Source of the DNA: Gemmatimonas groenlandica
GTDB taxonomy: Bacteria; Gemmatimonadota; Gemmatimonadetes; Gemmatimonadales; Gemmatimonadaceae
Reading direction: 5' to 3'
DNA length: 64,000 nucleotides
NCBI RefSeq assembly: GCF_013004105.1
Contig: NZ_CP053085.1
Location: 992,001 to 1,056,000, forward strand
This document shows positions 27,412 to 35,074 of this stretch, piece by piece. Made by a program: the position numbers and the translations under genes. Position 1 is the first letter of the stretch, and every line of letters starts with the position of its first letter. The notes under the pieces were generated by a model, which was given only the letters and a program-made list of their open reading frames with translations, had not been told where the DNA came from and ran no database searches.

Positions 27412-30245
27412 AGCGACTGCGATTGCTCCCGCTCGATCTCGACGCCCGACGGCTCGTGACCGCCGAAGGGTCATCGCTTGCCCCCACCCTCAGCGGCCTC
27501 GCGCGGGAGCTCGAGCCGCTCATGCAGCGCGAACTACCGATCCCTCGGCGGAAAGCCCGGCTCACACGCGTCGGTGGGCGGTGCCCAGTCCACGGCGGGC
27601 TCCTCGAGTTCGATCCGTGGGTGCCACTCGCGCATTATTGCGAGCGATGCGCACACGCCTACACCGGCGTCGAGCACCACGACTGGTGGGCGATGGGGGC
27701 GCAGCTCTATACCGCCGAACGCGCGGTGCATGCCGCCACGCTGTACGCCCTGCGTGGCGACCTCCGTCACGCCGAGCTCGCCGTACGCATCCTCGCGGAG
27801 TTTGCCGATCGCTACGAGGAGTGGCCGAATCGCGACAATGTGCTCGGACCCACGCGCCCCTTCTTCAGCACGTACCTCGAGTCGATCTGGCTGTTGAATC
27901 TCTGTCACGCCCTCGACCTGCTCGATGTGTCGCTGGCACCGGGAGCCGATCGCGTCGGTGCGCAACTGCGAGACCGCGTGATCGCGCCGAGTGCCTCGCT
28001 CATCGCCTCGTATCACGAGGGCACCTCCAACCGGCAAGTGTGGAATGAAGTCGCCGTGTTGTCAGCTTTCCGCGTGCTCGACGACCAGCGCGCCTTCCAA
28101 CGTCGCCTCGACGCCGACCAAGGACTGCTCACGTTGGTGGAGCGGGGACTGCTGGCCGACGGCACCTGGTACGAGGGGGAGAACTACCACCTCTTTGCGC
28201 ATCGTGGACTCTGGTACGGCATGCAGCTGCTCACCGCCGCCGGGTTATCACTTCCCCCGTCGCTTGGCGATCGCTACGCCGCCGGCTTCATCACGCCCTT
28301 TCTCGGGCTGCTTCCCGACGAAACACTCCCGTCGCGTCGCGACTCGCAGTACGCCGTGTCCATTCGCCAGTGGCGATTCGCCGAGTGGTGCGAACTCGGC
28401 TTCGCTCATCGCGCCGATTCTCGACTCGCCGGACTGCTGTCGCGCCTCTATGACGGTTCGATCGCCCGACATTCCTCCGCGCGTGCGCGTTCCACCGCCG
28501 ACGCCGAACGCAACGAAGCCCCGTCGTCGCTCTCGCGCGCGGATCTGTCCTGGCGTTCGGTCCTGATGGCGTCGGCGCAGCCGGTGGATGCCGGGCGCTG
28601 GGCGCCTGCCAGCACAGTACTGCCGTCACAAGGACTCGCCGTGCTACGGCGCGAACAGGGAAGCGTGTATGTCGCACTCGAGGGCGGTCACTCCGGCAGC
28701 GGACACGGACATCCCGATCGATTGGGCGTGTCGCTGCAGACGGGTGACGAGCGATGGTTGCAGGATCCAGGCACCGGCAGCTACGTCGAGCGCACACTCC
28801 ATTGGTATCGCAGCACGCTGGCGCATCATGCGCCGCTCGTGAACGGCGCATCGCAGCCGACTGCAGCGGCGACCCTGCTGGCGTTCGAAGAGCGCGGTGG
28901 CATGGGCTGGATGCGGAAACGCGCCATGATCGGGCATGACATACACGCGACGCGTACCGTTGTCGTGTGCGAGGGCTACTGCATCGACGTCCTCGACTGG
29001 GAGCCTGACGCGAGCGCGAATGCGGCCACCGACGACATCACGATCACACTGTCGCTGTGCGGTGACGCGAGCGCTGTCACACCAGACGGGTTTGCGCCCG
29101 CGACGCGCCCCGGAGCGGGCCGACTCGAAGACGGTTTCGATTTCCTCCAGCAGGTGGAGTCGGTCGAAGTCGACGGAACGGCGATGATCGACGCGGTGGC
29201 GATCAACGCCAGGGGTGTGCCCAGCCAACGCGCTCGCGCGCGGCTGGTACTCGCAGCGAACGTGCCGGCCACGCTCATCAAAGCGCGTGTGCCAGGTGCC
29301 CCGGGTTGCCGGGAGACCATGCGGCACGTGCTTGAGCTCCAAGGCGCAGCGGGTCGACTGGTTTCGGTGTGGTATTGGCAGCCGTCGGACGCGTTGCCCG
29401 CGGTCGAGCGAGTCGTACTCAACGCGATGGATGTCGATGCGCCACTCGCTCGCGTGACCAGCGCCGATGGCACCACCGCCGTGCACGGACCGGCGCCGCA
29501 TGGCTGGCATATCGAGCTGCTGGCACGCCATGCGCGGAGCAGTGTCGACCTCGAAGGGCTTATTGACATGCCGACGGCAACAGCGGACGCGGAGCCCGAT
29601 CCCGCCGCATCGAGAGCTGCCGCTCGTGCGCTGCCCCTTCGGGAGGTGCTCGCCGAATCCGACTATCTGCGCACCGAACAGGACTGGCGAGAGAGCGGTA
29701 GCCCCACGGCGACGGTGGCGGTCGAGGCCGATGGGCCGCGCGTGGTCGTCGACGTCGTGGCGTACACCGGTGTCGTCGTGCCCCCCGACGGCGCCGACAA
29801 TCCGCTCGACAACGAGCGGGCGCAGGTGAACGCCGATGGCGTGCAGTGGTACTGGGGCGCCTCGAATGGCGGGTGGGCCCAGGCCGCGCTCTGCACGCCG
29901 TCCGACGACATGGTGCTGATGACGCGTCTGCTCCCCGGCAGTTGGCCACTTCCTGAGGCGACCTGGATGGCGCTTCCCGACGACGGAGGATGGCGCGCGC
30001 GCTTCGAGTGGCGTCTCGCCGATCTTCCCGTAGCGCCCGACGGCACCATCACGTTTGGTCTGGTGGTAAACGAGCGTCCGCCCGAACGTGTCCGCCGACG
30101 TGGTCAGCTCGTGCTCAACGGGAATCGTGCCGATCCACCATCCGCCGCCGCGTACGCGTATCTGCGCGGCGATCGGCAGTCCCCGTCGCACGCCCTGCGC
30201 CTGCGGCTCCGTCCTGAACGCGGGCCTCAACTCTCCGGCCCCTGA
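27408..30245 (+). CDS. Heparinase II/III family polysaccharide lyase-like protein
   Basis: A 945-aa protein with an N-terminal (alpha/alpha) toroid part and a C-terminal beta-sandwich. The toroid shows YEEWPNRDNVLGPTRPFFSTY, the SYHEGTSNRQVWNE stretch with the catalytic-type Asn/Tyr/His neighbourhood, and YEGENYHLFAHRGLWY. The heparinase II/III domain begins about residue 410 with ALEGGHSGSGHGHPDRLGV and DPGTGSYVERTLHWYRST. A CPVHGG ... HYCERC pair near residues 58-82 could bind zinc. No signal peptide is seen, so it probably acts inside the cell on imported acidic oligosaccharides such as uronides. The gene is coupled (ATGA) to the binding protein, which supports joint import and breakdown. 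Substrate not determined. Confidence 0.83.
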   Translation: MKRLRLLPLDLDARRLVTAEGSSLAPTLSGLARELEPLMQRELPIPRRKARLTRVGGRCPVHGGLLEFDPWVPLAHYCERCAHAYTGVEHHDWWAMGAQLYTAERAVHAATLYALRGDLRHAELAVRILAEFADRYEEWPNRDNVLGPTRPFFSTYLESIWLLNLCHALDLLDVSLAPGADRVGAQLRDRVIAPSASLIASYHEGTSNRQVWNEVAVLSAFRVLDDQRAFQRRLDADQGLLTLVERGLLADGTWYEGENYHLFAHRGLWYGMQLLTAAGLSLPPSLGDRYAAGFITPFLGLLPDETLPSRRDSQYAVSIRQWRFAEWCELGFAHRADSRLAGLLSRLYDGSIARHSSARARSTADAERNEAPSSLSRADLSWRSVLMASAQPVDAGRWAPASTVLPSQGLAVLRREQGSVYVALEGGHSGSGHGHPDRLGVSLQTGDERWLQDPGTGSYVERTLHWYRSTLAHHAPLVNGASQPTAAATLLAFEERGGMGWMRKRAMIGHDIHATRTVVVCEGYCIDVLDWEPDASANAATDDITITLSLCGDASAVTPDGFAPATRPGAGRLEDGFDFLQQVESVEVDGTAMIDAVAINARGVPSQRARARLVLAANVPATLIKARVPGAPGCRETMRHVLELQGAAGRLVSVWYWQPSDALPAVERVVLNAMDVDAPLARVTSADGTTAVHGPAPHGWHIELLARHARSSVDLEGLIDMPTATADAEPDPAASRAAARALPLREVLAESDYLRTEQDWRESGSPTATVAVEADGPRVVVDVVAYTGVVVPPDGADNPLDNERAQVNADGVQWYWGASNGGWAQAALCTPSDDMVLMTRLLPGSWPLPEATWMALPDDGGWRARFEWRLADLPVAPDGTITFGLVVNERPPERVRRRGQLVLNGNRADPPSAAAYAYLRGDRQSPSHALRLRLRPERGPQLSGP

Positions 30246-30333
30246 GCCGCTATCTTCGACCAAGCGGGACAGGTCGTCTCGCAAGTTTCCGTCACCTCCG
30301 CACCGGGGGCGACGGTCCTCGAATTCCCGTCGG

Positions 30334-31182
30334 ATGTCCGAATCTGTAATGACCGCCGTCACGGTGGTCCTGTACGAATCGCAGGATCCTATCAACATCG
30401 GCGCCGTGGTGCGTGCGATGAAGAACATGGGCGCGGTGGATCTGCGCCTGATCCGTCCGTGCCCCTACGACCTCAATCGTATCGAGCAGATCGCGCACGA
30501 TACGCGCGATGTCGTGGCCCGAATCCGTCACTTCGATACCATCGACGACGCACTCGCCGATTGCCGCTATGTGGTCGCCTACTCGGGACGGCGTCGCGCC
30601 GCCAAGTGGGCGCGACACACACCGCGCACCGCCGCCGTGGACCTGCTCGCGCATGCGCAACACGGCCGCGTCGCCATCATGTTCGGTCGCGAAGATCATG
30701 GGCTTCCCAACGACGCCCTCGATCGGGCACACGCCGTCGCGACGATCCCGACCACGGAGCACTTCTCCCTCAACGTCGCGCAGGCCTGTCTCCTCGCGCT
30801 GTACGAGTGTCATCTGCTCGCCGGCGACGCCACGAAGAAGCTCGCCGGTCCGAAGCACGCCAAGGGCGCGCCGACGATGGCGGAGTTCGAACTCACGTTT
30901 CGCGACGCCGAGAAGGCGCTCGACGCGCTGTCGTACTTCAAGACGCGCAGTCCCGAGCTGATCATGCGCGCGATGCGCGCGCTGCTGTTTCGGGCCGAAC
31001 CGGACGCCCGCGAGCTGTTGCTCGTACGCACAGCCAGCATCGAAGTGTTGCGCACGGTAGAGCGCGAGTCACGGCTCGCCGTCGAGCGCGCCCTCGCCAA
31101 TCGTGACGTTGCTCGGCAAGCCGCGGAACGGTTCGACCCGCCACCGGCTGACGCACAGCACGAGGCTGGGACCGAGCCGTGA
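30334..31182 (+). CDS. TrmJ-like RNA 2'-O-methyltransferase (SpoU/TrmH family)
   Basis: SAM-dependent ribose methyltransferase of 282 aa with the SPOUT knot. The three family motifs are present: NIGAVVRAMKNMG near the N-terminus, IMFGREDHGLPNDAL in the middle, and FSLNVAQACLLALYE at the end of the knot. The C-terminal extension (about 85 residues, helical) fits TrmJ, which methylates position 32 of tRNAs, better than TrmL or TrmH. The frame is open upstream, but conserved sequence begins just after the ATG at 30334; an ATG at 30349 is an alternative. The stop overlaps the GTG of the aminotransferase. Confidence 0.86.
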   Translation: MSESVMTAVTVVLYESQDPINIGAVVRAMKNMGAVDLRLIRPCPYDLNRIEQIAHDTRDVVARIRHFDTIDDALADCRYVVAYSGRRRAAKWARHTPRTAAVDLLAHAQHGRVAIMFGREDHGLPNDALDRAHAVATIPTTEHFSLNVAQACLLALYECHLLAGDATKKLAGPKHAKGAPTMAEFELTFRDAEKALDALSYFKTRSPELIMRAMRALLFRAEPDARELLLVRTASIEVLRTVERESRLAVERALANRDVARQAAERFDPPPADAQHEAGTEP

Positions 31183-32420
31183 ACCGGGGCATTCCCTTCG
31201 CTGGCGTGCCGGACGACGAGTGGCGTTCACGCGCTGCCGACGTGATCCCTGGAGGGAGTTCGACCGGAAGCCGCCGTCCGGAGGTGCTCTACGGATCACG
31301 AGCGTTCGACCCGGCGGTCCCCACGCACTTCGAACGCGCGGAGGGGTGCACGCTGTGGTCGCCCGACGGGCGGCGTTTCATCGACTGCGGTATGGCGCTG
31401 GGGGCGGTTGGCATCGGGTACGCCGACCCGTCCGTCACGCGCGCCGTCATCGACGCCGCGTCCAATGGCAACATCTCCGCGCTCCCGCATCGCCTCGAAG
31501 TCGAAGTGGCCGAACGGCTCGTGCAGGTCATTCCGTCAGCGGAGCAGGTTCGCTTCCTGCGCACCGGCGCCGAAGCGAATGCCGCCGCCATCCGGCTCGC
31601 ACGTGCACTGACTGGTCGCGAGCATATTCTCGCCTGTGGCTACTTCGGATGGCTGGACTGGTGCAGCGACGCCGCCGGCGTGCCCGCGTCGGTGCAGCAA
31701 GACGTCTCGTGGGTGCCGTTCAACGACATCGACGCCCTCGATCACGCGGCGTCGCAACTCCAGGTGCCACTCGCGGCGATCATCATCGAGCCGCTCGTGC
31801 ATGACATCGCGCACGTGTCCTGGCTCGAAGCGGCTCGGCGACTCGCCGATCGCACTGGGGCCGTGCTCATCTTCGACGAGGTGAAGACGGCGTTTCGCGT
31901 GCGCACCGGCGGCGTCCAGGAGCTCACGGGGGTCACACCCGATCTCACGACGCTCGGCAAGGCGATGGCGAACGGCTATCCATTGGCGGCCGTGGTCGGG
32001 CGCGCCGGCGTGATGGAGGTCGCGCAACGCAGCTGGATCTCGTCGACCGCGGCGACTGAGAGCACGGGACTCGCCGCCGCGAAGGCGGTGCTGGAATGGC
32101 ACGAGCGCATCGACGTGCCCGATCGCATGACGAGCGCCGGCGGCATGCTGTTGCAGATCATCGGTACGGCGCTGGCCGAATCGCCCTGGGTCGGCGTGCG
32201 AGCCGACGGCCCGCCGATGATGTGGCGGTTGCTTGCCGACGTGCCCGATCAGCTCGACGCACTCGTGGCGGTGGCCGCTCGCCACGGACTGCTGCTCAAG
32301 CGCGGCGCCTACCAATTCGGCGCGGTCGCGCACGATGAGGCGATGCTCTCGCAGGTCGCCGACCTCATGCCGCCCATTATGCAAGCGCTGCTGCCCGGAC
32401 CACGACGCGTCGAGGACTGA
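31179..32420 (+). CDS. Class III aminotransferase, glutamate-1-semialdehyde aminomutase-like
   Basis: PLP enzyme of 413 aa related to HemL. The PLP lysine is Lys261 in TTLGKAMANGYPLAAV; Asp233 in LIFDEVKTAFR contacts the cofactor ring. VIPGGSSTGSRRP near the start is HemL-like, as is FLRTGAEANAAAIRLAR. It differs from true HemL in the region around the catalytic lysine and has no heme genes nearby, so it is more likely an aminotransferase or aminomutase for another substrate. It starts with a GTG that overlaps the methyltransferase stop, and is followed within two bases by two amidohydrolase-fold genes, which suggests a catabolic route of unknown substrate. Confidence 0.82.
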   Translation: MNRGIPFAGVPDDEWRSRAADVIPGGSSTGSRRPEVLYGSRAFDPAVPTHFERAEGCTLWSPDGRRFIDCGMALGAVGIGYADPSVTRAVIDAASNGNISALPHRLEVEVAERLVQVIPSAEQVRFLRTGAEANAAAIRLARALTGREHILACGYFGWLDWCSDAAGVPASVQQDVSWVPFNDIDALDHAASQLQVPLAAIIIEPLVHDIAHVSWLEAARRLADRTGAVLIFDEVKTAFRVRTGGVQELTGVTPDLTTLGKAMANGYPLAAVVGRAGVMEVAQRSWISSTAATESTGLAAAKAVLEWHERIDVPDRMTSAGGMLLQIIGTALAESPWVGVRADGPPMMWRLLADVPDQLDALVAVAARHGLLLKRGAYQFGAVAHDEAMLSQVADLMPPIMQALLPGPRRVED

Positions 32421-32421
32421 A

Positions 32422-33270
32422 ATGACAACCACGGTGATCGACGTACATGCCCACTTTCACACGCCGTACACGAACCGCGGCGACTGGGCGCGATACAATG
32501 CCTCCCGGCTCGGTGCCGGCGATCGCATCGGCGTCGTGTGCCACGTCGCTTCGGTCCTCGGTTCATGGGGGGCTACATCGCCGACGTACTTCGCCTCGCC
32601 CGACGACCAGACACGCGCCAACGACTGGATGCTCGATTTTGCCCACGAGCAGTCGCCGCGCGTGAAGGCGTGGGTCGCCGTGAATCCGAACTTCACGGCG
32701 CATGCGCTCGCAGAGATCGAGCGCGGCATGGAGCGCGGCGCGATCGGCATCAAACTCGCCGCCGGCCGTCGCGCCGATGATGTGCTGCTCGATGATATCG
32801 CGGCCGCGGCCGCGCAGTACGGTGTACCGGTGCTACAACACGTTTGGCAGCATCGGCGACGCGACTGGCCGAATCAGGACGCGTCCGATGGCATCGAGTT
32901 GGCGAGGCTCGCGGCACGTCATCCGCGAACAAACTTTTTGTTGGCGCATATCGGCGGGGGCGGCGATTGGGCGCACACCAATCCCGCGGTACGCGATGTC
33001 GAGAACATCGTGATGGATCTGTCGGGCAGCGGGATCGATCGTGGCATGATCGACGAGGCCATGCGCTGGGTTGGAGCGCGTCGATTGCTGTGGGCGGCCG
33101 ACCTGACGTTGTGTACCGGGCTCACGAAGTTGCGCGCGTTGCCGTATACCGGCGCGTCGGAGGATGATGTGGCGGACATGTGCTGGCGAAACGCCGTGCG
33201 AATTTTTCCCGAGGGCGTCTTCACCGAGGCGCTGTCACGTGGCGGCGCAACGCCGGGAGCAACCCGATGA
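32422..33270 (+). CDS. Amidohydrolase (COG2159-like)
   Basis: A 282-aa TIM-barrel hydrolase with the metal motif DVHAHFHT at the N-terminus, a later His in LLAHIGGGGDWAH and an Asp in LLWAADLTLC, in the order expected for amidohydrolase-2 enzymes such as ACMSD-type decarboxylases or lactonases. No signal peptide. Start at ATG 32422, one base after the aminotransferase stop. It overlaps the next gene by 4 bp. Substrate unknown; a decarboxylase is as likely as a hydrolase. Confidence 0.82.
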   Translation: MTTTVIDVHAHFHTPYTNRGDWARYNASRLGAGDRIGVVCHVASVLGSWGATSPTYFASPDDQTRANDWMLDFAHEQSPRVKAWVAVNPNFTAHALAEIERGMERGAIGIKLAAGRRADDVLLDDIAAAAAQYGVPVLQHVWQHRRRDWPNQDASDGIELARLAARHPRTNFLLAHIGGGGDWAHTNPAVRDVENIVMDLSGSGIDRGMIDEAMRWVGARRLLWAADLTLCTGLTKLRALPYTGASEDDVADMCWRNAVRIFPEGVFTEALSRGGATPGATR

Positions 33271-34145
33271 CGACCGCTTCTCTCCCGGATCTCCGGCCGA
33301 TCGACGTGACCAGCTGGATCGGCGGGTATCCGTTCCGCGATGTGCCGCATCCGGACCCGGAGGTGCTGGTGCGCGTCCTCGACCGCGAAGGCTTCGCCGG
33401 AGCGTGGGTCGGGCATCTGCCCGGTGCGTTCTTCCGCGATCCCGTGCCGTCCAATCGCGCGCTGTACGCTGCCTTGAAGCCGTACGCCGGAGTCTTGCAT
33501 CCGACACCGATCGTGCGCCCAGATTGGCCCGGATGGACGGCGATGCTGCGTGACGCGGTGAATGCGGGAGCGCCGGCGGTGCGGGTGTATCCGGCCCAGT
33601 GGGGTCTCGGGCCGGGTCATCCGGCGATGGCGGAGCTGGCCTTGGCCTGCGGGGAGGCCGGGGTGGCCCTGCACGTCACGGTCCGTTTCGAGGATCTGCG
33701 CCAGCGTCATCCGATGGACTCGGCTGGAGACGTCCCGGCGGCGACCCTCCGGGCGATCGCACGGCTGAGCGGATCCCGCTGCCAACTCGTGGTCGCCGGT
33801 GCCGGTCGCGACCTCATCGAAGAAACCCACTGGGGGCTTACCCCCGCTGAGCAGCAGCGCGTGTTCTACGACTTCGGATGGGTCTGGGGGCCGCCGGAAG
33901 ATCACTTCGCGCACGTGGTGGCGACCATCGGCGCCCAGCGACTCGCTTGGAGCAGCTGGTGGCCCTTGCGCCTGACGCAGCAATCACGCGCGCTGATCGA
34001 CCTGTTGCCGCGTCACGGTCCGTCCCCGCTTTCCGAGGCGATTTTCGCTGATGGCCGCGCAATTTTGGAGGCTGCGCAGCGGGTCGCTCAGTCCAGACTC
34101 GAGCCTCAAAACGGCGCGGGAACCACGTTGCGAACAAATCGTTGA
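33267..34145 (+). CDS. Amidohydrolase-fold protein lacking the N-terminal HxH motif
   Basis: A 292-aa protein that follows the preceding amidohydrolase by a 4-bp overlap. Its N-terminus DVTSWIGGYPFRDVP occupies the position where the neighbour has DVHAHFH, so the usual metal-binding HxH is absent; DxNxxxGxxPFR-type starts are known in a subgroup of amidohydrolase-like proteins. The rest (RVYPAQWGLGPGHPAMAELALA, LHVTVRFEDLRQRHP, LAWSSWWPLRL) keeps the barrel pattern, with Ser where the usual catalytic Asp would be. It may bind metal differently or be a non-catalytic partner. Function unknown. Confidence 0.7.
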   Translation: MTTASLPDLRPIDVTSWIGGYPFRDVPHPDPEVLVRVLDREGFAGAWVGHLPGAFFRDPVPSNRALYAALKPYAGVLHPTPIVRPDWPGWTAMLRDAVNAGAPAVRVYPAQWGLGPGHPAMAELALACGEAGVALHVTVRFEDLRQRHPMDSAGDVPAATLRAIARLSGSRCQLVVAGAGRDLIEETHWGLTPAEQQRVFYDFGWVWGPPEDHFAHVVATIGAQRLAWSSWWPLRLTQQSRALIDLLPRHGPSPLSEAIFADGRAILEAAQRVAQSRLEPQNGAGTTLRTNR

Positions 34146-34245
34146 TGGTGCAAGCGGAAAGTTCCAGCAAACCGTCGCGTTATAGTATGCGAACACTTGC
34201 GTACAAATACGGTGACGGGCATACTTCCCGCTTGCAAAAATCGGG

Positions 34246-34251
34246 TTGACA
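34246..34251 (+). promoter_or_regulatory. Candidate -35 box (TTGACA) upstream of the act operon
   Basis: The 225-bp gap before the first act gene contains a perfect TTGACA at 34246-34251. Eighteen bases on lies TACGGC, a poor -10. The stretch upstream is AT-richer than its surroundings (GTTATAGTATGCG near 34180). A promoter for the operon must lie in this gap, but the exact element is not secure. Nothing else is seen in the gap. Confidence 0.3.
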
Positions 34252-34370
34252 CAGACTTACACGCATGACTACGGCTACGGTTCGTCACCGGAAAATCGGG
34301 GCGACACCGCTGTTGGGGTCGTGCGTGACGCGTGTCTTCCGCATCCAACGCCTTCCCGGCCCAAAAGTCG

Positions 34371-34988
34371 ATGACGGTCAAGAAGAAGTGGACGGTGATT
34401 CCTGCGTTTCTCGCGCTTGCGGCAGCGGCCACGCTGCTGTCGGCCTACAGCGGCGCGTCGTCGTCGCAGGGCCTGCGCGTCGAACAACCCGTCAAGTTCG
34501 TTCATGCGCCGCACGTGGCGAAAGCAGGTATGAACTGCTTGTACTGCCACAGCGCTGCAAACAAGTCGCCCGATCCGGGCAACGCCGCGGTCTCGACGTG
34601 CATGGGCTGTCACTTGATCGTGAAGCCACAGGCGCCCGAGATCAAGAAGATCGCCGCGTACTACCAGAAGGGTCAGCCGATCCCCTGGAACCGCGTGCAC
34701 AAAGTGCCTGACTATGTGCAGTTCCCGCACATGCGTCACGTCAACGCTGGTGTGACCTGCCAAACCTGCCATGGCCAGATCCAGAAGCAGGGTGCTCAGG
34801 GACCGGACACCAACTACGTACCCGTGCAGCAGGTGAACTCGCTCAACATGGGCTGGTGCATCAACTGTCACGTGCAGGGCTACAAGCCTGCCGAAGGTGC
34901 TCGCCTGGCCGGAATGCCGGTGACGCCCGAGCTGCTCGCAGCGCCGCCCAAGAAGGCGCGCTACGATTGTGCGACCTGCCACTACTGA
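34371..34988 (+). CDS. actA: Alternative complex III subunit A, pentaheme cytochrome c
   Basis: Periplasmic multiheme cytochrome of the quinol:cytochrome c oxidoreductase (alternative complex III), 205 aa. After one N-terminal membrane segment (TVIPAFLALAAAATLLSAYS), five CxxCH heme-binding motifs are at residues 56-60, 77-81, 130-134, 163-167 and 200-204, the last just before the C-terminus. Five hemes match ActA. The ATG at 34371 is preferred; an in-frame GTG at 34332 would add 13 residues. First gene of actABCDEF. Confidence 0.93.
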   Translation: MTVKKKWTVIPAFLALAAAATLLSAYSGASSSQGLRVEQPVKFVHAPHVAKAGMNCLYCHSAANKSPDPGNAAVSTCMGCHLIVKPQAPEIKKIAAYYQKGQPIPWNRVHKVPDYVQFPHMRHVNAGVTCQTCHGQIQKQGAQGPDTNYVPVQQVNSLNMGWCINCHVQGYKPAEGARLAGMPVTPELLAAPPKKARYDCATCHY

Positions 34989-35074
34989 TCGTCATCTGAC
35001 CCTCGACCACGGGGCCACGGCGCGTAGTGTGCGCGCCGCATGCCCTGTGCAGCCGCCCGGAGCGGAGTGACTGC

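Noticed and set aside
28644-30428. A 594-aa minus-strand open frame
   Set aside because: Antisense of the heparinase-like gene; Arg-rich, no domain seen.
31179-32420. True glutamate-1-semialdehyde aminomutase (hemL)
   Set aside because: HemL-like residues are present, but the setting is catabolic, no tetrapyrrole gene is nearby and the sequence is divergent, so the gene symbol is withheld.
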